Assembly: GCA_910576535.1 (NCBI GenBank)
Contig: CAJTKK010000024.1
Span: 1-14,521, forward strand
DNA from: an uncultured Lachnospiraceae bacterium
GTDB taxonomy: Bacteria; Bacillota; Clostridia; Lachnospirales; Lachnospiraceae
Direction of reading: 5' to 3'
DNA: 14,521 bases
Positions 7,837 through 13,939 of the stretch are shown here, piece after piece (positions within the stretch are counted from its first letter, which is position 1; each line of letters begins with the position of its first letter). The position numbers were made by a program, and so were the translations under genes. A model generated the notes under the pieces. It saw nothing but the letters and a program-made list of their open reading frames with translations, was not told the DNA's origin and searched no databases.

Positions 7837-7863
7837 ATTATACTGTCCGTAAATTTAAGTCAA
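7837..7863 (-). promoter_or_regulatory. mecA promoter
   Basis: On the minus strand TTGACT (7858-7863) and TATAAT (7837-7842) are separated by 15 bases, shorter than ideal. The -10 box lies inside a perfect 13-base palindrome, AGTATATTATACT (7832-7844), which could be an operator or chance. The mRNA would start near 7830, about 90 bases before the ATG. Confidence 0.5.
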
Positions 7864-7922
7864 TAGAATTCCCCAGTGTTTAAAAAATTTTAATAAAAAT
7901 TCGACATTTTTTTTAAAATTCC

Positions 7923-7951
7923 TTGAAATAAGTGGAAGCATTTGATATAAT
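7923..7951 (+). promoter_or_regulatory. Strong promoter of the candidate ncRNA
   Basis: TTGAAA (7923-7928), 17 bases, then perfect TATAAT (7946-7951). The 45 bases just upstream (about 7878-7920) are nearly pure A/T with phased A and T runs, like an UP element. No protein frame with a ribosome site follows, so it probably drives the structured RNA starting near 7958. Confidence 0.7.
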
Positions 7952-7957
7952 TGGTTT

Positions 7958-8222
7958 CACGGAATGCATCCGGACAGTCTGTACGGGAAGGAGGCATGGC
8001 AGTTTAATAGATCTTATATTGTTCATTATATTTTAGTCTTTTCTCCCTAGGTTAGTATGGGAGAAGTCTTACAAGCTTATGTGCTTGTTCAAAAAATAAA
8101 ATTTTCCAAATGATTTCACGTTATTATAATTCAAACTCACGAATATTTTTTGTAAAAAAAGGTAATTTTATTTTTAGGTTTTTAGTATTTTCATGGGTAC
8201 ATGTCCGGGCATTCCGTTTTTT
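7958..8222 (+). ncRNA. Candidate structured small RNA, about 265 nt, family not recognised
   Basis: The predicted start, 7 bases after a strong -10 box, begins a long 5'-3' closing helix. ACGGAATGC (7959-7967) pairs with GCATTCCGT (8209-8217), CCGGACA (7970-7976) pairs with TGTCCGG (8202-8208), and TGTAC (7980-7984) pairs with GTACA (8197-8201). Only two small 5' bulges interrupt these 21 pairs, and T6 (8217-8222) follows at once, so the closing helix doubles as an intrinsic terminator. Inside are hairpins TTCTCCC/GGGAGAA (8041-8065) and ACAAGC/GCTTGT (8071-8088) and a very AT-rich 3' half. I find no tmRNA, RNase P, SRP RNA or T-box motifs. Paired ends are also seen in 6S RNA, but the length and interior do not fit well. 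A MITE-like element with terminal inverted repeats is the main alternative, though no target duplication is evident. It diverges from mecA. Confidence 0.6.
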
Positions 8223-8461
8223 GCACATTGTTTAGTATCGTCATTTTATAGAAAAATATAATTTTGAAACACACAAGGAAGAAAATATATCACATATCTT
8301 CTTTTGGAAAAACAGAGGCAGTGTGAATTCCTGCAAGAAGGCAGGCGGCGGCATTTTATAATGCAAAACAGGAAGACCCCCTAGAGCGGATAAATGCTGT
8401 GCTGCCGTTTCGCAGGAACGGCCATGCTGTCAAAAAAAGCGGAAAAAAGTCAAATTAGGTA
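8223..8461 (+). other. Non-coding gap with a GC-rich hairpin cluster
   Basis: No protein gene is supported in this stretch. The first 90 bases are AT-rich and contain an isolated TATAAT (8257-8262) without a good -35 box. From about 8315 the base composition rises sharply and several helices are possible: CCTGC/GCAGG (8330-8345), GCATT/AATGC (8351-8364), GCCGTT/AACGGC (8404-8422), and a longer-range GGCGGC/GCTGCC (8344-8349/8401-8406) that competes with parts of them. It matches no riboswitch I know. It lies upstream of the GH18 promoter, so it could be a second small RNA, a decayed gene or a remnant. Confidence 0.35.
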
Positions 8462-8490
8462 ATGACGGTATTTAAATAGTTTGTTATAAT
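8462..8490 (+). promoter_or_regulatory. Promoter of the GH18 gene
   Basis: ATGACG (8462-8467), 17 bases, TATAAT (8485-8490); transcription would start about 20 bases before the ATG at 8519. The -35 box matches consensus at four of six positions. If this is right the GC-rich segment upstream is not part of the GH18 leader. Confidence 0.55.
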
Positions 8491-8518
8491 AAAGGACGGT
8501 TGGAAGGGAGCTGGATAA

Positions 8519-10261
8519 ATGAAGAAAAAAATAATTCCGGTAATCATTGCAATCGTCCTTATTCTTTTTACGGTTGCAGTTAGCGTTGGCATAAAATTGG
8601 CAGATAAATATTCATATTCTAAAGAGCGGGCGGACTTGGAAGAATATTTCTCGATAGACAGCATGGATGAGGTTGCCATGATACTTGGGGACGAGCTGGC
8701 AGAGGAATCCGCCAGGCTGATGGATGGCACGTATTACTTTGATTTAGCAACGGTCCATAAATATTTGAATGACAGGTTTTATGAAGATAAGAATGAACAG
8801 CTTTTGCTATATACCTTGTCAATGGATACGGTAAGGACGGAGATTGGGTCTTCTTTTTATTTTACAAAAGATGGGGGGACCGATATGGGATTTCCGGTTG
8901 CAAGGTATGCCGGGGCGCCGGACGGAAGCGGGGAAACGCTTTATGTGGCGGCGGATTATGTAAAGCTGTTCACAGATTACTCTTACCGCACATTCACAGA
9001 ACCTAACCGTATGCAAGTATACACCCGGCAATATAAAAGGGGCGGGAATGAGGCCAGGATTGTGAAAGATACGGCAGTCCGCTATCAAGGAGGACTTAAA
9101 AGCCCTATTTTGACGGACGTAAAGAAAGGCGATGGGGTGATTGTCCTGGAAGAGATGGAAAAGTGGAGCAAGGTTAAGACGGAGGATGCTTTTATTGGTT
9201 ATGTTGAGAATAAACGTCTGGAAGATAGAGGGGGGGATGAGACAGGAATAGAACCCCAGCCCCAGGAACCGGAAGGCTCTTCTTTTAGGAACCCGGAGTT
9301 TCCCAGTATTTCCAAGCCATATAAGATTAACTTGGCATGGCATGCGGTGGCAGGGACGGCGGGGAACGATACGCTGGCTTCTGCACTGGAGAATACGAAG
9401 GGGGTAAATGTAATCTCCCCTACGTGGTTTGCCCTGATAAATAACGAGGGGGATTTTTCCAGCTTTGCGTCAAAAGACTATGTGGAAAAGGCGCATGGAA
9501 TGGGGCTGGAAGTCTGGGGGCTGATTGATAATTTCTCTCATCCGGATGTAGATACTTATGAGGTTTTATCCTATACAAGTAAGAGGGCGTACCTGATTGA
9601 AACGTTGGTGGATACGGCTCTGGAATATGGGCTGGACGGTATTAACATTGATTTTGAAGGATTAAGCCAGGATACGGGAGAACATTTTATCCAGTTTATC
9701 CGTGAGCTGTCTATTCCGTGCAGGGAGAAAGGGATTGTGCTTTCGGTGGACAACTATGTGCCGATGGGATATACCGACCATTATAATAGAAAGGAACAAG
9801 GCGTATTTGCCGATTATGTCATTATTATGGGATATGACGAACATTATAATGGCAGCCCGGAGTCAGGGAGCGTGGCATCTATCGGTTTTGTGGAAGATGG
9901 AATCCGTAAAACAGTAGAGCAGGTTCCCGCAGAAAAGGTAATCAATGCTGTGCCGTTTTATACCCGTATATGGAAAACCGAAGGGGCTGGCTTAACAAGC
10001 GAGGCGGTCGGAATGGATATGGCCGAGCAATTTATATCCAACCATGGGATAGAAATGCGCTGGGACGAGGAGACTTGCCAGAATTATGGGGAAGCCCAAG
10101 AGGGAGGGGTTTTCTATCAGGTATGGCTGGAGGACGAACATTCCATAGAAGCAAAGCTAAGTATTATGCAGAAATACGGGATTGCAGGGGTGGCTTCATG
10201 GAAGCTGGGATTTGAAAAAGCGTCCATATGGGATGTAATTGAAAATTATTTGAAGCAATAA
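8519..10261 (+). CDS. Membrane-anchored GH18-family glycosyl hydrolase with SH3-like domain
   Basis: A 580-residue protein. Residues 5-25 form one hydrophobic anchor or uncleaved signal. Residues about 60-165 resemble the copper-amine-oxidase-like N domain found in clostridial wall proteins, residues about 178-234 look like a bacterial SH3 domain (KDTAVRYQG to WSKVK and FIGYVENKRL), and an acidic/Pro linker follows. Residues about 268-578 are a GH18 barrel of the spore-type YaaH/YdhD group: INLAWHAV at strand 1, DGINIDFEGL (373-382) with general acid E380, and YVIIMGYDEHY. This class cleaves N-acetylglucosamine-containing polymers, in this subgroup usually peptidoglycan of the spore cortex. 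AAGGGAG (8504-8510) supports the ATG. The CwlD-like gene follows after 70 bases in the same direction, suggesting joint work on the wall or cortex. The family is secure; the substrate is inferred. Confidence 0.9.
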   Translation: MKKKIIPVIIAIVLILFTVAVSVGIKLADKYSYSKERADLEEYFSIDSMDEVAMILGDELAEESARLMDGTYYFDLATVHKYLNDRFYEDKNEQLLLYTLSMDTVRTEIGSSFYFTKDGGTDMGFPVARYAGAPDGSGETLYVAADYVKLFTDYSYRTFTEPNRMQVYTRQYKRGGNEARIVKDTAVRYQGGLKSPILTDVKKGDGVIVLEEMEKWSKVKTEDAFIGYVENKRLEDRGGDETGIEPQPQEPEGSSFRNPEFPSISKPYKINLAWHAVAGTAGNDTLASALENTKGVNVISPTWFALINNEGDFSSFASKDYVEKAHGMGLEVWGLIDNFSHPDVDTYEVLSYTSKRAYLIETLVDTALEYGLDGINIDFEGLSQDTGEHFIQFIRELSIPCREKGIVLSVDNYVPMGYTDHYNRKEQGVFADYVIIMGYDEHYNGSPESGSVASIGFVEDGIRKTVEQVPAEKVINAVPFYTRIWKTEGAGLTSEAVGMDMAEQFISNHGIEMRWDEETCQNYGEAQEGGVFYQVWLEDEHSIEAKLSIMQKYGIAGVASWKLGFEKASIWDVIENYLKQ

Positions 10262-10332
10262 GGTTAGGCTCATTTTTCTTTGCCCTGTTTCATAAAGTTT
10301 AATAACAGAAGGAACAGAGCGGTGGAAACGTG

Positions 10333-10986
10333 ATGGAAGAAAAACAGGGTAAGGCTTTACGGATTATAATGGCGGCAATTCTTCTCGTATCTATGTATTT
10401 TGTAGCGGGGGAAGGGGCCGCCTATGTTAATTCCCGGGATGTTGCAGGGGAAGAAGCGGGGCAAAGCAGGGGGAGGGAAGAAAAAGAGCAGTTCTGCGTG
10501 GTGATTGATGCCGGGCATGGGGGAGCCGATCCGGGGAAAGTAGGAGTGAATGGTTCCCTGGAAAAAGATATTAATCTGAAGATCGCGGAAATGGTGAAGA
10601 GTTTCCTGGAAACGGAAGGGGTAAACGTGGTAATGACGAGAACGGATGACCATGGGCTGTACGATGAAGGTGCATCGAATAAAAAGGTGCAGGATATGAA
10701 GCGGAGAATTGCCATTATTGAGGAAGTGCATCCGCAAATTGTGGTAAGTATCCATCAGAACAGCTATCATGAAGAATATGTCCATGGGGCTCAGGTATTT
10801 TATTACGACGGCAGCGCTACCGGGAAACGGCTGGCCGAGATGATCCAGAAACGTTTTGTGATAAGCGTGGATGCGGAGAACAGGAGGGAAGCGAAGGCGA
10901 ATAATAGTTATTACCTTTTAAAAAAGACGTCCTGTCCGATTGTGATTGTAGAGTATTGTGTTTCAGACAGACAAACCGGTTTATAG
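10333..10986 (+). CDS. cwlD: CwlD-like N-acetylmuramoyl-L-alanine amidase, 3' end replaced by a mobile element
   Basis: An Amidase_3 zinc enzyme that cleaves the lactyl-peptide bond of peptidoglycan; CwlD members start muramic-delta-lactam formation in spore cortex. A membrane anchor lies at residues about 9-25. Zinc and catalytic signatures are VVIDAGHGGADPG (H62), GSLEKDINLKIA (E77) and VVSIHQNSYHEEY (H141). CwlD-type blocks VHGAQVFYYDGSA and NNSYYLLKKTSCPIVIVE are also present. The family then reads VECGFLSNPEE and about 35 more residues; here E207 is followed by YCVSDRQTGL and a stop. The reading frame therefore enters foreign DNA at the codon for the conserved Glu (10951-10953). Without the closing strand and helix the product is probably inactive. 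The ATG at 10333 follows GCGGTGG; a GTG directly before it (10330) is an equal alternative. The missing 3' end should lie beyond the other end of the element, outside this window. Confidence 0.85.
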   Translation: MEEKQGKALRIIMAAILLVSMYFVAGEGAAYVNSRDVAGEEAGQSRGREEKEQFCVVIDAGHGGADPGKVGVNGSLEKDINLKIAEMVKSFLETEGVNVVMTRTDDHGLYDEGASNKKVQDMKRRIAIIEEVHPQIVVSIHQNSYHEEYVHGAQVFYYDGSATGKRLAEMIQKRFVISVDAENRREAKANNSYYLLKKTSCPIVIVEYCVSDRQTGL

Positions 10987-10994
10987 TTACAATC
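10944..10994. other. Candidate attachment junction with inverted repeats
   Basis: GATTGTA (10944-10950, inside cwlD) is repeated inverted as TACAATC (10988-10994, inside the element). Between them lies a perfect palindrome AAACCGGTTT (10973-10982). A separate TGTTTCA (10959-10965) is inverted at 11002-11008. Such arms around a GA core resemble subsites of large serine recombinases. Short palindromes are common by chance in AT-rich DNA, so this is tentative. Confidence 0.35.
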
Positions 10995-10999
10995 TTTTA

Positions 11000-11057
11000 T
11001 GTGAAACATAGAAATTCTAAGCCTGCGTATTTTGCAGGCTTAGAATTTCTTTTCACA
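11000..11057. terminator. Hairpin copy 1, downstream of the intact recombinase gene
   Basis: AGAAATTCTAAGCCTGC (11010-11026) pairs perfectly with 11034-11050 around a 7-base loop. An outer TGTGAA/TTCACA stem (11000-11005/11052-11057) adds 6 pairs. It follows the stop of the recombinase gene by 45 bases and may end its transcript, although the T tract is poor. A related hairpin in opposite orientation lies at 13881-13939. Confidence 0.6.
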
Positions 11058-11102
11058 TTTATCAGTTCATTTTTCGACAGGGATGCTGATTTTCAGGCAT
11101 TT

Positions 11103-12779
11103 CTATTGTATTTCATCAAATAAATCCTTTGACTTCCAAGTGATTTCAATGGAATCAAAGGAATCTGACGATTCCTTGGGATTTACGACGACTTTGCTTA
11201 CAAATAGATCAACGGCGTTCTGAGTTAGAGTTTCCAGTCTGGTTATTTCCAGAAGTGACTCTGACTCATTTTTTTTCCGTTTTGCAGACAAAACTGCAGA
11301 TTCTATAGCGTATAACTTTTCTTCTAGTTCACTCCTTTCCAAGTCAAGCTCATTGCTGGCAGATGAAATAGCATTTTTTTGCTTGACAAATTGTTCCTTG
11401 CTTATGTTTCCTGATCTGTATTCTTCATAGAGGCGGGGAACTTTACCTTTATTCTGTTCCAATAGCCGTGAAATTGCCCGCAGTCTGCCTTGGAGTCGTT
11501 CCTTGTCTGATTTGGGCAACGACATCTGTTTGTCCAAAATCAGCTGAACCTGAATCTGTAGCGGACGTAGCACTTGTTCCTTTAGAAATTCATCTTTTAT
11601 GGAATGCAGATTGCATGTACTTCCGCCTGAAGGTCTTGCATGAGGGCAGTAATAAATCGCATCAATACGGGAATGGCGTGTATGTACTTCATGCTTCAGC
11701 TTGCATCCACAATGGCCGCAGTAAATTTTCTGGTAAAACAGGTTTTCATTCTTTTTCCGGTTTTCAGTACGAACGGTCTTGCGATTACGGATAATAGCAG
11801 CTGCCTGAAGGAATGTATCCCTATCAATAATAGCTTCGTGGGTATCCCTGACAACCACATAATCCTCTGGTTTCTGACGTTTGAATTTTCTACTGCCCAC
11901 GCCTTTAACCTGGACACGGTTGTTGACAGTCGCTCCCGTCATTGTTTCATCCTGCAGAATTTTTGTAATCTGTACAGGCTTCCAAAACCCCGACATCAGT
12001 TGATCTTCGGTGAAGCCACCACATTGAAAGCCATAAAGTTTGTGTAACCTCTGTGCAGGGGTAGGGATAAGCAGATCATTTAGCCATTGTGCAATCCTAA
12101 CTGGCTTCCATCCGGAAAGCGTCAGACGAAATATGTCCTTTACAACTTCCGCAGATTCGGGATCAACTTCCAGCTTGTGCCGGTCACCGTGCCGGCCGGC
12201 GCCGTCACGGGAAATAATATATCCATATGGCGGTTTTGCTGCTACAAAGTCTCCACGTTTCTGCTGTATCCTCTTAATGCTCTTTACTTTGGCAGACAAA
12301 TCTTTGCTGTAATAGTCATAAATAACATTTTTGAACGCCATTTCAAGTCCGGGCGTATTACCGACATATTCTGAACTGTCAAAGGAATCATTGATGGCTA
12401 TGAAGCGTATTCCAATGAAAGGGAAAATCTGCTCTATATAACAGCCTGTTTCGATATAATTCCGTCCAAACCGTGACATGTCTTTTACGATAATGGCGCT
12501 TATTTTGCCCTCAGACACTAACTGAAAGATTTCCTGAATTGCCGGCCGTTCAAAATTAGTACCGGAATAACCGTCATCCAGAAACTCTCTTATCTTCATC
12601 TGTCTCAGATCGGGCTGTGATTCAATATAGCTGTGTATCAGCCGACGTTGTGCGCTGATACTGGCGCTTTCATCCTTCAGGACATTTTGCCTCAAGTCAA
12701 AATCTTCATCGGATACCCTCAGATAACAGGCAAGGATATTGCCTTCCATAAGATTTTCAGAAGAATAATTGCTTTTCAT
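11103..12779 (-). CDS. Large serine recombinase (recombinase 1, apparently intact)
   Basis: A 558-residue recombinase. The N-terminal resolvase domain has catalytic S23 in ACYLRVSDED, the helix after DDGYSGTNFERPA and the arginine motif VKDMSRFGRNYIETG (about 98-112). The recombinase domain spans about 180-320 (PPYGYIISRD to DTHEAIIDRDTF). A zinc beta-ribbon has C354, C357, C378 and C389, and a coiled coil at about 420-510 precedes the C-terminal strand. Such enzymes cut and rejoin DNA at short att sites to integrate and excise elements without host factors. The start ATG overlaps the stop of the preceding recombinase remnant (ATGA), pointing to translational coupling in a rec3-rec2-rec1 operon. 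Its ribosome site is weak, which fits coupling. All motifs are present, so it could still act, alone or with partners outside the window. The family is secure; its role as integrase rather than excisionase partner is not known. Confidence 0.93.
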   Translation of the reverse strand: MKSNYSSENLMEGNILACYLRVSDEDFDLRQNVLKDESASISAQRRLIHSYIESQPDLRQMKIREFLDDGYSGTNFERPAIQEIFQLVSEGKISAIIVKDMSRFGRNYIETGCYIEQIFPFIGIRFIAINDSFDSSEYVGNTPGLEMAFKNVIYDYYSKDLSAKVKSIKRIQQKRGDFVAAKPPYGYIISRDGAGRHGDRHKLEVDPESAEVVKDIFRLTLSGWKPVRIAQWLNDLLIPTPAQRLHKLYGFQCGGFTEDQLMSGFWKPVQITKILQDETMTGATVNNRVQVKGVGSRKFKRQKPEDYVVVRDTHEAIIDRDTFLQAAAIIRNRKTVRTENRKKNENLFYQKIYCGHCGCKLKHEVHTRHSRIDAIYYCPHARPSGGSTCNLHSIKDEFLKEQVLRPLQIQVQLILDKQMSLPKSDKERLQGRLRAISRLLEQNKGKVPRLYEEYRSGNISKEQFVKQKNAISSASNELDLERSELEEKLYAIESAVLSAKRKKNESESLLEITRLETLTQNAVDLFVSKVVVNPKESSDSFDSIEITWKSKDLFDEIQ

Positions 12780-12871
12780 TGCAACACCACGCTTTCCCGG
12801 AACTTGAGTATAGGTTCTATTTCATCCCGGTATTTGAAAACAACTTCAAGTGTTTTAGAATCGTAGACACA
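12776..12871 (-). pseudogene. C-terminal remnant of recombinase 2
   Basis: Directly after the stop of the truncated recombinase, another frame on the minus strand reads CVYDSKTLEVVFKYRDEIEP, then ILKFRESVVLQ and TGA. This aligns with the C-terminal strand of recombinase 3 (IYIYPKNRIHIVFRFPDEFE) and of many clostridial serine recombinases. Its TGA overlaps the ATG of recombinase 1. It is therefore the original 3' end of recombinase 2, left after an internal deletion and frame change. It has no start or ribosome site of its own. Confidence 0.75.
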
Positions 12872-12873
12872 AA

Positions 12874-13857
12874 TCAAATACGCTGGACCTCAAAGAATAA
12901 TTCACGGCTTATAATGGCCTCATGGGTATTTTCCGTTATTATCCAGTCCTCATAGGGGATATTCTTGCTTTTAGTAAGATTTTTAGAGAGGTTTTTCCTC
13001 TTTTTCCCCATTGCCAGATCCCCCGTGTAAGTGCGGTTGCTTAGGATGACTTTAACGGTAATGCTCTGCCAGATGCTGTTTTCATAACGAGGAGCTTTTA
13101 CAGCGCCTGCCAGAAACTGATAACGCATCGGCGCTGCAATATTGCTTTCATTCAAGAGCCGGGCAATTTGAGAATTTCCCATACCTTCAAGTTTCCATTG
13201 AAAAATCTGTCGTACTGTAGGCGCTGTTTCCTGATTGACAATCAGGTGGTGTGGATCAGTCGGATCTTTGCAGTAGCCGTAAGGCGGTACATTCCCATAA
13301 TATAATCCGTTTTTCCGTTGGATTTCTTTTGCAGTAAATATTTTACGGGAGATGTCTTTTGCGTAGGCTTCATTTACAATGCCTTTGATCATGGTGTCTA
13401 ACGGCTGAAGGGCGCTGCTTTCTAGCTTTTTTGAGTCATAGTTGTCATTAACTGCTATGAAGCGGACATTTAAGACAGGAAATACCATTTCAAGATAATT
13501 TCCGGTTTCTATGTAGTTCCGTCCAAACCGTGACAAATCTTTTACCACAATACATGAGATACGTTTCTTTCTTATATCCTCCATTAAACGGTTCCATTCC
13601 GGTCGGTCAAAGGTTGTTCCGGTTTCCCCATTGTCGGAGTAAATATCTACAATTTTTAAGTCATATTGTTTTTTGACAAAGCTTAACAGCAAGTCTCTTT
13701 GGTTATTCAGCTTTTCGCCCTTTGCAGCTTCCTCGCTGGATATGCGTAGGTATAAACCGGTAGGCAGCAGTTTGGATGAACCCTCCATACTGGAAGAAAC
13801 TTCATTAGAATTCATAATGGCTGTATCTGTCATTCTGTTTTTTCTTTTATGTGGCAT
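12874..13857 (-). CDS. Serine recombinase 2, lacking zinc ribbon and coiled coil
   Basis: A 327-residue protein that keeps the resolvase domain with catalytic S40 in GLYLRISSEE, the motif VVKDLSRFGRNYIETGNYLE, and the recombinase domain from PPYGYCKDPT to NTHEAIISRELFFEVQRI, then stops. Intact relatives, such as recombinase 1 in this window, continue for about 230 residues with a zinc ribbon and coiled coil. By comparison some 200 codons are missing, while the last 31 codons survive out of frame just downstream. The ATG at 13857 was chosen because AAGGGAGGTG lies 7 bases before it; a TTG at 13878 lies upstream of that site. The ribosome site follows directly after hairpin copy 2. Probably inactive for integration, though the catalytic domain could still bind and interfere with or assist its neighbours. 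The frame is clear; the pseudogene status is inferred. Confidence 0.85.
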   Translation of the reverse strand: MPHKRKNRMTDTAIMNSNEVSSSMEGSSKLLPTGLYLRISSEEAAKGEKLNNQRDLLLSFVKKQYDLKIVDIYSDNGETGTTFDRPEWNRLMEDIRKKRISCIVVKDLSRFGRNYIETGNYLEMVFPVLNVRFIAVNDNYDSKKLESSALQPLDTMIKGIVNEAYAKDISRKIFTAKEIQRKNGLYYGNVPPYGYCKDPTDPHHLIVNQETAPTVRQIFQWKLEGMGNSQIARLLNESNIAAPMRYQFLAGAVKAPRYENSIWQSITVKVILSNRTYTGDLAMGKKRKNLSKNLTKSKNIPYEDWIITENTHEAIISRELFFEVQRI

Positions 13858-13880
13858 CCGTCTACACCTCCCTTGCAAAG

Positions 13881-13939
13881 TGTGAAGAGAATTTCTAAGT
13901 CTGCAAAAGACACAGACTTAGAAATTCTATAACTTCACA
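13881..13939. repeat. Hairpin copy 2, between recombinases 3 and 2
   Basis: AGAATTTCTAAGTCTG (13888-13903) pairs perfectly with 13913-13928 around a 9-base loop. TGTGAAG/CTTCACA (13881-13887/13933-13939) adds an outer stem. The reverse complement aligns with hairpin copy 1 over its whole length, about 49 of 59 positions by hand count. The stop codon of recombinase 3 lies in its right arm and the ribosome site of recombinase 2 follows it, so it may terminate or limit read-through between the genes. Confidence 0.7.

Noticed and set aside
7986..8007. GGAAGGAGG followed by an ATG inside the candidate ncRNA
   Set aside because: The ATG is one base from the purine run, too close, and the frame stops after three codons.
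8057..8113. A possible 18-residue peptide inside the candidate ncRNA
   Set aside because: No Shine-Dalgarno sequence before its ATG, which lies in a hairpin loop; no hydrophobic toxin-like pattern.
7951..8230. Insertion as a MITE instead of an RNA gene
   Set aside because: Terminal inverted repeats fit, but the flanking bases show no clear target duplication, and the promoter and T run line up with the ends of the pairing. Kept only as the alternative.
11000..13939. CRISPR array or tandem direct repeats in the recombinase region
   Set aside because: Only two related hairpins are present, in opposite orientation and 2.8 kb apart; no regular repeat-spacer pattern anywhere in the window.
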